Shown here one piece after another: positions 8,271 to 17,860 of a DNA stretch of 37,590 bases. The stretch spans positions 1 to 37,590 of the forward strand of contig QYQM01000124.1 of the NCBI GenBank assembly GCA_007280905.1, given 5' to 3'. Origin of the DNA: Porphyromonadaceae bacterium (GTDB taxonomy: Bacteria > Bacteroidota > Bacteroidia > Bacteroidales > UBA12481). The translations under genes were made by a program, and so were the position numbers. How positions within the stretch are numbered: position 1 is the first letter of the stretch; every line of letters begins with the position of its first letter. Below the pieces are notes generated by a model that was not told the origin of the DNA, searched no databases, and worked only from the letters and a program-made list of their open reading frames with translations.

Positions 8271-10290
8271 ACGGTACCTGTACGCCGGTTCCGGCGGCAT
8301 TGATCCCTGAAAGCAAAGGATAGAGCTGACTAACGGGTACAATTTCTTTCGGCTGGCGGGTACTTTCCCATTCGAGTAAAATAAAGGCGTCGCCGGCTTT
8401 CTCGGCAAATTCCACCTTAATCGGTACTTTCTGACCGGCTGTCAGTGAAACGGTGGCAGTAAAGGTTTTGCCGCTGGCTGAGCCGTTCCAGGCATCGATC
8501 AGCAGCTCGTTATTGATATAGAGAATGCCCATGTCGTTAACTGTTAAATGAAAGGTATACGTCTCGGTATAAAGGGGTTCCAGTGTTCCTTCCCAGCGGA
8601 TGTTCCACCAGTCCTTGCTGATGCCGCAGCCCGGCGACACATCGGCCCAGGTTTGCATAGAATGCGGTGATATCGTTGAGGTTCTGCGAATTATCGGCCC
8701 AATGGAAATAAAACTCCGGCGTGCCTTCGGTTTTCAGGATGGCAGTACGGGGGATGCTGATCTCCATTTCGCTGCCACTGACGGAAAATGCTGCCGGTTG
8801 TGCATTTCCCCAGGCAACTCCGTCCCATTGTTTTACAGTCGTCTGATTTTTAGAGGTTACCCCGTAGTTGACCACATAATCATATCCCTCCCAACCGGTT
8901 CCCTTTTTACGGTCGGTGTCGAGGAAGAGGAGCATCCAGTTATTGCCGGCATGGGAGGTTAATGCCTCATTCGTTTTAACATAGAAGTAAATATTCTGAT
9001 CATCATAAGATACCCTGGATTCAATAATATCGTTTCGGCCGGTATTATTGATGAAGGTAACGGCAGGATCATATCCTTTAAAATTGCGGTGCATCACATC
9101 ACCCGGAGGATCTTTGAACACCGGGGTAATTTGGGTCCTGCATCCTCATAGTCAGGCAATTGCCGGTTTAAACCGTCCGTAACTACCCAATTATCAACAT
9201 AGTCCTGACTTTGCGAGTCGCTGTTTCCTGTAGCAGGATCGCTGACATAAAATGAACGAAGGGTTTCAGGGGCGGGGTAATAGATTGAATTTCCACTTTG
9301 ATTGGCGGATATGGTCACAATACCCGGTTCCCCGGTTAAAGTAACTGTATTCCCAACCAATGTTGCAGGACCTGCAACAAGCTTAAATTCAATTGGCAAT
9401 CCTGAAGATGCCGAAGCTGATAGAATAAAGGGAGGGTCAGTAATCTGTTTTTTACCGATGATATCAAAGTTGATGGTTTGCTGTTCAAGGTCGTTGTAAT
9501 TTATAGTTGCGCTATATAGTCTAAGTGCTGCATCTCTTTGTGCAACAGCAACTTTACCTAAAACTTCTACCTCCTTACCCGTAAAGGTTCCTGCGGCCTG
9601 CATGTCTGAATTATATACTGTACCTGAAGTATATATACTTCCTGATCTGCCGCCAAGGTCAATTCTGATGTAAGGAGCTCCATTATAATATACATTGATC
9701 GATGCTCCAAAATCTTCTATCCTTAATGTTCCTCTGTCTCTCAGACTTGTTACACCAGTGGGTTTAGGAACTGCAATTCTTGCTACCTGGGTTGCATCGC
9801 CATTTAATGGGCCTGTGAATTGAACAGTCATTGAAGATCCGTCAATTGCCGGATAAAATGCAATCCCCACACGATTGAATCCGGGGTCACCTGATGCGGG
9901 TTCCTGCAATTGATCAAGTAATACAGGATTGGCTCTTATGACTACACCGCCGCGACTGCTGCCGGCTGAGTAATCAATGTCGGTTTGAATAACATAAGGA
10001 GAAACATACGGTGTTATTGAGCATATGAGGCGTTTTTGGATCCATACAAACTGCAAATAACCAGCTGAAATATCACCCGCTCCGAAAACATTTGATTCCA
10101 TCGCATTCCATTGACCATAAAATACTGCACCGTCCCATGTAGTATTAAAGGTTTGGGTGTACTGGCTGGTATAGGTTGTTGCTGGTTTGTCACTGTCAAA
10201 CGATGACACCTGGGCACTTACAGGTAAAACAATCAAAAAGCTTAGTACGATACCTATTGTATTTATTATCTGAGTTTTAAAGTTTTTCAT
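8257..10290 (-). pseudogene. Secreted multidomain GH99-like glycosidase gene, catalytic core deleted and frameshifted
   Basis: The start is the ATG at 10290 (MKNFKTQIINTIGIVLSFLI, signal peptide ending VSAQ). The longer frame to 10350 would run through a repeat. The first frame encodes a beta-rich LamG/DUF1080-like region, an Ig-like segment (about 280-365) and the linker DNWVVTDGLNRQLPDYEDAG. That linker normally opens a GH99-like TIM barrel, but the frame ends at 9094. At about 9137 a different frame resumes with QITPVFKDPPGDVMHRNFKGY, a DOMON/CBM9-like domain that normally follows the barrel, so roughly a whole catalytic domain is missing. At about 8648 the frame shifts again. Removing one C from GGGCC would join YANLG to DVSPGCGISKDWW and a PA14 domain (WWNIRWEG, then VPVSQLYP). 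The product could at best be a truncated binding protein. Confidence 0.75.
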
Positions 10291-10305
10291 TTCGAGTTTG
10301 TTTTG

Positions 10306-10384
10306 TTGGTCACATAGATAGATTAACCGCATCAGGGACATAGAACACATAAGTTCTATTGTGATCTATGGTGTCTATTGTGGT
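10306..10384. repeat. Short palindromic dispersed repeat, copy 1 (left end shortened)
   Basis: Positions 10354-10384 match 19195-19225 at 28 of 31 bases. TTGGTCACAT (10306-10315) matches 19136-19145 exactly, and CATCAGG (10330-10336) matches 19180-19186. The order of these blocks is the same as in the other copy. The right arm and the left block are inverted relative to each other, so the element can fold back. It sits just upstream of the ATG of the broken glycosidase gene, in the 180-base gap after the MFS gene. Confidence 0.65.
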
Positions 10385-10470
10385 TAATTCTTGTCCATTA
10401 AATTAAAGCATCTGTCCGGATAAAATAGGGAAAACGGAAGTAACATAATGAATGCCAGGTTTTTCTTTAA

Positions 10471-11805
10471 CTAAGAAGTAAAAAATTCTTTTTCAATTTG
10501 TTCCAGGGTTTTCCCTTTAGTTTCTATCAGATATTTGTACACGAAAATGAAGCAGAGGACACACATTACGGCATAGATCAAAAATGTATATCCCCCTTTC
10601 AGATAGACCAAGAGAATTGGAAAACTGAAAGAAACCACCAAGTTAGCTGCCCATAAGCAGAATACGGCAAGGGAAACTGCATGGCTCCTGAGATTGTTTG
10701 GAAATATTTCGCCGATCAATACCCACACGATCGGGCCCAAAGAAAGCGCAAAAAAGGCCAGATAACCCATAATAAATATCAGCACAATGATCCCTGTAAA
10801 ACTGCCGGTAAAATAGGCTATCGAGATGGCAAACAGGAAAATCCCCATCCCCACCGATCCGATCAGCATGAGCAGTCTTCGTCCGAGCCTTTCAATCAAT
10901 AATATGGATACTATGGTAAATGTCAGATTAACCAATCCCATGATCATGGTTTGAAACAAGGCTGAATCATTGCCTAAACCCGCTGATTTAAAAATGGCCG
11001 GGGCATAATACATAATCACATTAATACCTGTAACCTGCTGAAATACAGCAAGAAGTATCCCGATAAACATTAATTTTCTCATTCGGCCCTTAAACAGCTG
11101 ACTGAATTTTCCGGCAATGGATTTTTCAGTGGATTCAATGATCTCTGCCATGGCCCTGGTGGCGGATTCGGCTCCGCCAATTCTCAGCAACACCTTGAGA
11201 CCCGCTTCTTTTCTATTTTTATGAACCAGCCATCTGGGGCTCTCCGGCACAAAGAACAGCAAAACGCCAAACAAAGCAGTCGGGATAATCATGATACCCA
11301 ACATGTAGCGCCAGTTATCAATTCCGCCATACTGGTACAGGAAGTTATTGGAAACAAAAGCCAAGGCCTGGCCGGTAAACGTGGCCAATTGATTGAACGA
11401 AACCATGCGGCCCCTCCATTCCAGTGGAGAGATTTCAGAGATGTAAACCGGGCAGAGCATAGAAGCCGATCCTACCGCAACACCGGCAAGCATCCTGAAA
11501 ACGATGAATTCCCCGAAGCAATTGGACATTGCACACCCAAGAGTTGAAAAAAGGAAAAGAAATGCGGTCATAATCAGCATCTTTTTCCTTCCGAAAACCT
11601 CGCTGGGTTTGCCTGCAAAGAGGCAACCGATCATGCACCCAATGATAATGCAGCTGACGGCCCACCCTTTCTGAATTTCATCCAGGCCAAATACCTGTGG
11701 AGTTTCAATAAATTCTATAGCCCCGGAAATAACCGAGGTGTCGAAACCGAAAAGAAAACCGCCGATGGCGGCGACAAAACAAACGAAAATAAGGTATGAT
11801 TTCAT
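10471..11805 (-). CDS. MFS sugar porter (XylE/GLUT-like)
   Basis: This is a 444-residue twelve-helix major facilitator of the sugar-porter family, so a proton- or gradient-driven inner-membrane monosaccharide carrier. Landmarks in order are GFLFGFDTSVISGA in helix 1, GRKKMLIMTAF after helix 2, RMLAGVAVGSASMLCPVYISEISPLEWRGR around helices 4-5, and the PESPRWL loop signature. After these come QQVTGINVIMYYAP in helix 7, ERLGRRLLML, and the C-terminal PETKG-like ETKGKTLEQIE. The QQ..G(I/V)N..MYY motif is the classic hexose/pentose binding segment. Its ATG overlaps the stop of the upstream URO-D gene by four bases (ATGA), which implies tight translational coupling and a shared substrate. It closes the LyxK/UlaE operon. 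Confidence 0.95.
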   Translation of the reverse strand: MKSYLIFVCFVAAIGGFLFGFDTSVISGAIEFIETPQVFGLDEIQKGWAVSCIIIGCMIGCLFAGKPSEVFGRKKMLIMTAFLFLFSTLGCAMSNCFGEFIVFRMLAGVAVGSASMLCPVYISEISPLEWRGRMVSFNQLATFTGQALAFVSNNFLYQYGGIDNWRYMLGIMIIPTALFGVLLFFVPESPRWLVHKNRKEAGLKVLLRIGGAESATRAMAEIIESTEKSIAGKFSQLFKGRMRKLMFIGILLAVFQQVTGINVIMYYAPAIFKSAGLGNDSALFQTMIMGLVNLTFTIVSILLIERLGRRLLMLIGSVGMGIFLFAISIAYFTGSFTGIIVLIFIMGYLAFFALSLGPIVWVLIGEIFPNNLRSHAVSLAVFCLWAANLVVSFSFPILLVYLKGGYTFLIYAVMCVLCFIFVYKYLIETKGKTLEQIEKEFFTS

Positions 11806-13037
11806 TTTCCGTAACGATCAATCATGCTGTTCAGCTTGTTACGGTAATAGGTGAAATTTTCGAAGTTAACATCCGGAGGTATTAAATGGTCGCCGAATGG
11901 TACGTATCCACCTGATTTTAAGACAATTTCAACAGGTTCAAGAATTTCATCGATTCGCTTTTTGCCCATTACTATTTCCGATTTTGGAATACCTCCGAGC
12001 ATCTGCAGTGACGGATATTTCTTACGCACCTTAACAATATCCATCCCGCAATGCGTTTCAAAAGGATACATTCCTGTAACACCGGCTTCAATAAACAGAG
12101 GTATGAGATCGTTGCAGTCACCGTCGGTATCAAGAAGAATGACTTTTACTCCTTTTGATTTCACAAAGTCACCAATCCTTTTGATATAGGGCAGAAGAAA
12201 TTCTCTAACCATATCGGTAGAAATCATTGATCCTTTGCCAAAAGAAATGTCTTCCCATATGTGCCAGTGATCAATGGAAACCTGAGATATAACTTCTTCA
12301 AAAACGGCTAACCAGATATTGGTGAAAGTATTCAGGATGTCGTGAACCAAATCAGGTTTCATGCAATACCAGATAAAAAGGTTCTCGTAACCAATCAGGT
12401 GGGCGAGGGTACCAAAGAATCCCTGCGGATAGCCTCCGATGGCAAGGGGATAGTCGCGGTTCCTGTATTCCTCCACGAGAATATCCCAATTAGCCGGAAA
12501 ACGGTCCGTCAGATTTTTTATATTCAATCGTTCTGCCTTGAGTTTTTGCCAGCTGGTTTCGTCTGTAATAGGCCAAAAAACGGAAGTTGGAATAGTGCCT
12601 TCCTCTTTCAGGAAGATCCTTTTTACCCCATCGATGTCAATATAAGTAAGCGTCTTGTCATCTTCGCCCAGGAATTGCACATCGAACATGGGACAAAAAT
12701 GCAGGTTGACGTCTACCAAACGCTGAGTATAATCCATACCAAAATGGTGCCTGACATCAGCATCAAGAGGAAAACCCTGGGTTGGCCAATACAATCCGCC
12801 CGCCGTTACGGCGATACCATTGGGTAAGCGGTCAATTCCATTGCAGGTCCAGGCTGCGCTGTACAAAGATGAGGTTGGCGTGGTGATTCCCGGATCAAGA
12901 ATCGGGTAGTTCTTCATGGGAAGACCCTGATCATACCAATTATTCACCGTTTCACCCCAGTATCCGAATTCCCATTTTAAGGAGTGAATATTGGTATTAA
13001 AACTCATTACTTCATGAAATCTTTCTCTAAGATTCAT
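11802..13037 (-). CDS. URO-D (HemE/MtaA-like) family protein of unknown function
   Basis: This 411-residue cytoplasmic protein has the URO-D fold pattern: MNLRERFHEVMSFN at the start, then GYWGETVNNWYDQGLP, and near the C-terminus YPFETHCGMDIVKVRKKYP, MLGGIPKSEI and GGYVPFGDHLIPPDVNFENF. It is not expected to be true uroporphyrinogen decarboxylase, because it sits inside a sugar operon and belongs to the branch that includes corrinoid methyltransferases. Where zinc methyltransferases carry His-x-Cys-Gly after the VI(L) strand, this protein reads LLDTDGDCND (residues 301-310), so the canonical zinc ligand pair is not conserved. A separate THCG lies at 328-331. The gene follows the L-xylulokinase after 33 bases and overlaps the sugar porter. 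Chemistry on a sugar or sugar ether is an inference; no function is established. Confidence 0.85.
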   Translation of the reverse strand: MNLRERFHEVMSFNTNIHSLKWEFGYWGETVNNWYDQGLPMKNYPILDPGITTPTSSLYSAAWTCNGIDRLPNGIAVTAGGLYWPTQGFPLDADVRHHFGMDYTQRLVDVNLHFCPMFDVQFLGEDDKTLTYIDIDGVKRIFLKEEGTIPTSVFWPITDETSWQKLKAERLNIKNLTDRFPANWDILVEEYRNRDYPLAIGGYPQGFFGTLAHLIGYENLFIWYCMKPDLVHDILNTFTNIWLAVFEEVISQVSIDHWHIWEDISFGKGSMISTDMVREFLLPYIKRIGDFVKSKGVKVILLDTDGDCNDLIPLFIEAGVTGMYPFETHCGMDIVKVRKKYPSLQMLGGIPKSEIVMGKKRIDEILEPVEIVLKSGGYVPFGDHLIPPDVNFENFTYYRNKLNSMIDRYGK

Positions 13038-13070
13038 TGTATTACTATTTTAATAAGTATTACTGATATT

Positions 13071-14597
13071 TCAATTAAAGTCCCGCCAAACCACCTCCAG
13101 GGCCGCGGAAACTTTTTTGTATAAAGCTAACTTCTTTTCATAAACCGGTATGTTGGCGGCTATCGGTTCCAGGCGGCATTTCACTTTTACCATATGTTGC
13201 GCTGCTTCAGGAAGATCCTGATAAACACCGGCTGCAACAGTGGCAGCCATTGCACAACCCAGGGTTCCAATTTCTTTGGTTTCGATGATCTCTACAGGCA
13301 AACCGAATACATCTGCAAAGATTTGCGCCCAGATCAATGAATTTGCAGCTCCCCCGCCAAGCCTGATTGCATCTGTTTTGGAACGGTTAACCACCAGTTT
13401 TTCAAGATGGATCATGTGGCAAAAAACGATACCTTCCAACACCGCCCGGATAATCTGGGATCTGGTATGATGGTTATCCAGGCCTACCAGTGATGCTTTC
13501 GCCTGAGGATTGTAATTGGAACCAAAGATATAGGGTAAAAAGATAATATTCTGCTCATCGGGAGCCACTGTGGCAGCTAGTTCATCGCAATAGTGGTAAA
13601 CATTCCTGTTCAATTCCTTAGCCCTGGCTATTTCTTCAGCTAAAAACAGTTCCAGGAACCAATCGTAGTTACTGGCCGAGGTTGGACTGGATTCCTCGAT
13701 CAGATAATATCCGGGTATACAATAGAGTGAATTCATCCTCACCGATTTATTCACTACCGGCTGTTTGGAAATATATTCATTAATACTCCAGGTACCGGCG
13801 ATAACGCATATATTATCCTCATTCACGATATCCATGGCGATGGCACAGGCATCAATATCGAACATGCCGCCTGCGAGTGGTGTACCCTCTTTAAGTCCCG
13901 TTTCCTCACTGGCACGTTTACTGACACCTCCGCAGAAGTCGGTTGATTTCTTTAACGGCGGCAGAGCTTCAAACAGATCCTCCAGTCCGAACTCAGCCAT
14001 CAGTGAACGGTCGAACTTCTCGTCTCTCAGGTTCAGCAAATTTGAACCCGAGTAATCCGTTAACTCGGCAAACGCCTGATCTGTAAGTTTAAACCGGATA
14101 TAATCTTTCACCTCGAATATCCATTTGATATTGGAGAGGATCTCAGGCTTATGGTCCTTAAACCAGCAAAGCAGTGAAACCGGCTGGCAGGCAATGATTT
14201 TCTGGTAAGTCTTTTCGAATACCCTGTCTGCTGTACCATCCTCATTCCACTTTTCAGGATACATCCACGCCCGGTTGTCAGTTGAGATGATTCCGTTGCA
14301 GCAGGGTTTATCGTCCTTGCCCCAGAGGTACAAACCCTTGCCATGGCCCGTACAGGCGATTCCTGTTATTTCACCCGCACCGAGTCCGGCTTTTGCAATC
14401 GTTTCCCGGATTACTCTGCAGTTCACCTGCCAGAGTTCATCCATATCGCGTTCCGTGTAGCCAGCCTGTGCGGTTATCATTTTGAGTTTCAACGATGAAG
14501 AGGCAATTTCGGTCCCCATGGCATCAAAGATTACCACTTTGCACATCGAACCGCCGTTATCAATTCCCATAAAATATTTTTTCATAATGTTCCTCAT
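13071..14597 (-). CDS. lyxK: FGGY carbohydrate kinase, L-xylulokinase type
   Basis: This is a 508-residue FGGY kinase that most resembles E. coli LyxK, which phosphorylates L-xylulose to L-xylulose-5-phosphate. Shared segments are FMGIDNGGSMCKVVIFDAMG at the N-terminal phosphate loop, AGYTERDMDELWQ, GKGLYLWGKDDKP followed by STDNRA, the region GGMFDIDACA, AGTWSINEYIS and SPTSASNYDW. The C-terminal adenosine loop LGGGAANSLIWAQIFADVFG is also present. Length is normal. The first ATG (14597) overlaps the stop of the epimerase gene by one base (TAATG). A second ATG at 14585 (MKKYFMG) has AGGA seven bases upstream and may be the true start. Being next to the UlaE-type epimerase strongly supports the L-xylulose assignment over D-xylulose. 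Confidence 0.88.
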   Translation of the reverse strand: MRNIMKKYFMGIDNGGSMCKVVIFDAMGTEIASSSLKLKMITAQAGYTERDMDELWQVNCRVIRETIAKAGLGAGEITGIACTGHGKGLYLWGKDDKPCCNGIISTDNRAWMYPEKWNEDGTADRVFEKTYQKIIACQPVSLLCWFKDHKPEILSNIKWIFEVKDYIRFKLTDQAFAELTDYSGSNLLNLRDEKFDRSLMAEFGLEDLFEALPPLKKSTDFCGGVSKRASEETGLKEGTPLAGGMFDIDACAIAMDIVNEDNICVIAGTWSINEYISKQPVVNKSVRMNSLYCIPGYYLIEESSPTSASNYDWFLELFLAEEIARAKELNRNVYHYCDELAATVAPDEQNIIFLPYIFGSNYNPQAKASLVGLDNHHTRSQIIRAVLEGIVFCHMIHLEKLVVNRSKTDAIRLGGGAANSLIWAQIFADVFGLPVEIIETKEIGTLGCAMAATVAAGVYQDLPEAAQHMVKVKCRLEPIAANIPVYEKKLALYKKVSAALEVVWRDFN

Positions 14598-15442
14598 TAT
14601 GGTTTTATTTCATTAAACATTGATCTTATGAATTCATTGGCGAAATTCAGTTGATATTGCCAATCCGGATTGCCCGTATACCAAAACTCACCTACAAATA
14701 TTCGTACGCCCAGTTCAAAAGCAATTTTTATTGCATTCCCGAAATCTACATGTCCCTGACCATAAGGCACTTCCCGGAAAACTTCCGGAACCGTTTCCTT
14801 CAGGTGGAAGGCAACCAGGTGACCATTTGCCGATCGCAGATCCTCTGATACGGTATGACCATACAAAACAGCCGCATTGGTTATGTTTCCCAGGTCGGGA
14901 TATACCTGAAGATAAGGTGATTGGATCAGATCGACATAATGCATGGCTTTATGAACGGTATTCATGAATTCTGTTTCCATGGTTTCAAACGCAAGGGTTA
15001 CCCCTTTTTTTGCAGCCATATCTGAGCTTTTTCTCAGGTTTTCCAAAAACAGTCTCCTGGTATTTTCATTGAATGGCTGGTAATACTCATCGTAACCGGC
15101 TATCTGAATGATTCTTATACCGGTATCTGCCGCAAAATCTATGGCATCCGACATGATTTCCATGCCTCGGACTCTTATTTTATCGTTCTCACTGCCAATA
15201 GGATACTTTCGATGACCGCTCAAACACATGGTCATGATTCGGGTCCCCGTTGCCCAGGTTGATTCAACAAGTTCCTGCCGCTGCTGCCTGTTCCATTTCA
15301 GCCGGCTTAACTTTTCATCCGTTTCATCGATACTGATCTCCAGAAAATCAAATCCTGCCTTTTTTGCTTCTGTCAGCTTTTCTTTGATCGACAGGGAATT
15401 GGGCATTGATTTCTCATAGAGACCCAGAAAATAATCATTCAT
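14597..15442 (-). CDS. ulaE: L-xylulose/L-ribulose-5-phosphate 3-epimerase (UlaE/SgbU family)
   Basis: This 281-residue cytoplasmic TIM-barrel enzyme interconverts L-xylulose-5-phosphate and L-ribulose-5-phosphate. It parallels E. coli UlaE along its length: LGLYEKSMP, GFDFLEISIDETDEKLSRL, CLSGHRKYPIGSE, IQIAGYDEYYQ, TLAFETME, VYPDLGN, FHLKETVPEVFREVPYGQG and FVGEFWY. The expected metal ligands are visible as Glu153, Asp183, His213 and Glu252. The start codon follows the stop of the lipoprotein gene with no gap, and the end overlaps the kinase start. The product would feed an L-ribulose-5-phosphate 4-epimerase (AraD/UlaF type), which is not in this window and must lie elsewhere. Confidence 0.92.
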   Translation of the reverse strand: MNDYFLGLYEKSMPNSLSIKEKLTEAKKAGFDFLEISIDETDEKLSRLKWNRQQRQELVESTWATGTRIMTMCLSGHRKYPIGSENDKIRVRGMEIMSDAIDFAADTGIRIIQIAGYDEYYQPFNENTRRLFLENLRKSSDMAAKKGVTLAFETMETEFMNTVHKAMHYVDLIQSPYLQVYPDLGNITNAAVLYGHTVSEDLRSANGHLVAFHLKETVPEVFREVPYGQGHVDFGNAIKIAFELGVRIFVGEFWYTGNPDWQYQLNFANEFIRSMFNEIKP

Positions 15443-17860
15443 TTAATGAGTTGTTTCGATTGATAATGGATTATTGAGTTTGACTTCAGGAATATTAATC
15501 CAAACCCAGGCCCTATCGCCACTCACAAAGCATTGATAATCATTTTTCTTCTTATTAATGATTACGCTGATTCTTTTAGTACTTGCAGGAAACGGACCCA
15601 ATCTGAAGTTTAGATTCTTTAAATCGCCTCCGGTGATCGTTTTTAGTGTTACTGATTGTTCTCCGTTTTTCGGGTAAGTCATGGTCATATGTATGCTGCA
15701 GGTATAGCTCTTGCCATCACTATATACAGTAACCGGATAATCGGAAATACGCATGCTCCAGTTTTCGGGCAATCGTGGCATAATCCGTAAGACTCCCGGA
15801 ACATTATCATCAATCCCGGCGCAGAGCAATATAGTATTTACCGTTTCGGCCTGTTGAAATCCATTACCCAGATCACCTTGCCTCCTGATGATCCCCCTTT
15901 TTAAATCGATGCTTGCGCACTCCGGTACAATATAGGGTTTGGGTAATCGTGGCGAATAGCAGAGGTGGGCCAGATTTATCATCCATTGGGTGGCATCATT
16001 CATTTTGTCGAGCAGCATGGCTGTTTGAGTGAGCATATCATGGTCATATCCAATGCCTTTGGGTCCATAAAAACCAGGTCTGGAATCCCTGTTTTTCATA
16101 TAAGTATTCCGTGAGCGTTCCATCCATTCGGCCGAAAGTTTATTGGTCAGATCGAAGCCATAATATTCCTTTAAAATTGTCAAAATATTTTCATGATAAA
16201 ACCCTGCTTTCTGCCATATTCTTCCATAGGTGGAATCGTCCGCCGGAAAATACACCTGCATGCTTTTTTGAAGTTGCGATGCACTGTTCCTCCATTTCAG
16301 GGAATAATCCGCAGCGTCTATTGAATCAGCCATCTCAGCATACATGAGCAGCCCCAGATAACAGGGGAAATTGCAATACAGGGTATAATCATTCATGCCT
16401 GCCTCACTCTCAGCGTAAAGGAGTCCGTATTTCGAGAATGATAATCCGGGATTAGCGAAAGACCAGGTTAGGTATTCAGCAGCTTCTTTAAGATAATTCC
16501 ATTTGTCTGATACCCATTGCTTGTTTCTGCCGCTGTTTTGCCAGACCTTCCAGTGGGATATCATAGAGTGACCCTGTCCATCCGTTTCAGGATTTCCGAA
16601 ATCCTTATAATGGCTGCCAAATTTGTCATGGGTATATTGAGTGGGCCATCCCACGCCGGTTAAAACATGAGAATAAACCAGGGGCTTATTGGCAATCACC
16701 GTCCAGTGCCCCGGAATTTTTTCCCCTCCAAGCTGAAGTGAAGGGTACATCTCCGGGAAATACATCAGTTGTTTATCGAGAAAATCCAGTGCCCGGTTTG
16801 ATTCCTCAAAATAATTCAGATCCGGGAGAATCATAATGGTTTTATTCCGGGTATAATAACAGTCGTAATAGGACCCGGAATTGTTTTCACCGATTGTGTT
16901 GGTCCATGTACCAAAGCCGTCGTAAAACCACGACGGTGCATTTAATGTGGATTCATGCACAATTCCATTCGGGTCCACCCGGCTTACCTGGTCGCTCAAA
17001 TTATAATGGAATACGCTGCTGATAATATCGGCTTCAGGTTCGCCCGAAAAAATAATAGAAGGCCCTTTGTAGGCCGGAGGAATATCAACAGATGCAACTG
17101 ACTGATAATCTGATTTAAAAGTATACAGTAGATGCATTAACCTTCGCAGGTTATTTTTAATAACTGGAGGATATGTGTTCAGTGTATCAATGGTATGATT
17201 AATGAAGAAACCTTCTTCATCAGTCGTATCAATTTTCGCAGACGCATTGCCAGCCATTGATTTCCCGCTCAATTCCCGGTCAAACCGGATATCCGGTTGT
17301 TTCAAATATCCCTCTTTAAGCTGATTATCAAAGTAATCAATGCTTTTTACTTTGCTTTTTCGGAGCCGTATTCTTAAAGTATAATTATAGTCGTCCTTAT
17401 ATAGATTATTAAGGAATATGGTGCTGTTCAGGAGCTTTCGGGCACTGGTGTCGGAGAGAAACGGCTCTTTTCCGGATATCCAGTTATTTTTAAACCAGAG
17501 CGTATATCCATAAACAAGGGGGATAGTATCTACTTTTTCATTTTCATAGGCAATTCTGAATTCACCGCCGTAATCGCCGATCATTCTGAAATTTTTGCTT
17601 TCGGTTGTTCCCCAGTCTGTTGATCCTTTATCAATATTATCGGTACCGGTGGAAATAAATAAATAGGTTGCAGTGATTCGTTCAGATTCTTCAAATTCCC
17701 ACTTTCTAACCATCTTCAATTCAGCTGTTGCAGAAGATAGCAATTCAATGGTCAGCAGCTGATCAGGCTCAGGAACAATGGATTTTTCCCTCCCGGTGCA
17801 ACCTGTAATCATGATTATACAAGAAATGAATAGCCCAATAAAAAGTGTACTATTTTTCAT
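15443..17860 (-). CDS. Six-hairpin glycosidase-like lipoprotein
   Basis: This 805-residue lipoprotein has signal MKNSTLFIGLFISCIIMITG with lipid-attachment Cys21 (ITGC). The first ~300 residues look beta-rich. From about 330 to 690 there is an alpha-toroid-like region with TWTNTIGENNSGSYYDCYYT, SHVLTGVGWPTQYTHDKFG, MNDYTLYCNFPCYLGLL and QGDLGNGFQQAETVNTILL, followed by a beta-sandwich tail. This layout matches six-hairpin glycosidases (the clan that includes GH63, GH65, GH78 and GH95), but I cannot place it in a numbered family. The acid/base pair cannot be assigned safely. Its start overlaps the cupin gene stop by four bases, and the epimerase follows immediately. An extracytoplasmic glycosidase translated between two cytoplasmic sugar enzymes implies that it releases their substrate. 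Confidence 0.7.
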   Translation of the reverse strand: MKNSTLFIGLFISCIIMITGCTGREKSIVPEPDQLLTIELLSSATAELKMVRKWEFEESERITATYLFISTGTDNIDKGSTDWGTTESKNFRMIGDYGGEFRIAYENEKVDTIPLVYGYTLWFKNNWISGKEPFLSDTSARKLLNSTIFLNNLYKDDYNYTLRIRLRKSKVKSIDYFDNQLKEGYLKQPDIRFDRELSGKSMAGNASAKIDTTDEEGFFINHTIDTLNTYPPVIKNNLRRLMHLLYTFKSDYQSVASVDIPPAYKGPSIIFSGEPEADIISSVFHYNLSDQVSRVDPNGIVHESTLNAPSWFYDGFGTWTNTIGENNSGSYYDCYYTRNKTIMILPDLNYFEESNRALDFLDKQLMYFPEMYPSLQLGGEKIPGHWTVIANKPLVYSHVLTGVGWPTQYTHDKFGSHYKDFGNPETDGQGHSMISHWKVWQNSGRNKQWVSDKWNYLKEAAEYLTWSFANPGLSFSKYGLLYAESEAGMNDYTLYCNFPCYLGLLMYAEMADSIDAADYSLKWRNSASQLQKSMQVYFPADDSTYGRIWQKAGFYHENILTILKEYYGFDLTNKLSAEWMERSRNTYMKNRDSRPGFYGPKGIGYDHDMLTQTAMLLDKMNDATQWMINLAHLCYSPRLPKPYIVPECASIDLKRGIIRRQGDLGNGFQQAETVNTILLCAGIDDNVPGVLRIMPRLPENWSMRISDYPVTVYSDGKSYTCSIHMTMTYPKNGEQSVTLKTITGGDLKNLNFRLGPFPASTKRISVIINKKKNDYQCFVSGDRAWVWINIPEVKLNNPLSIETTH

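Noticed and set aside
8271-8408. N-terminal part of the open frame that ends at 7932
   Set aside because: It lies on the PA14 coding sequence in another frame and has shadow-frame composition.
10291-10350. Upstream extension of the broken glycosidase gene (first 20 codons)
   Set aside because: It reads through a palindromic repeat, and the internal ATG at 10290 starts a clean signal peptide.
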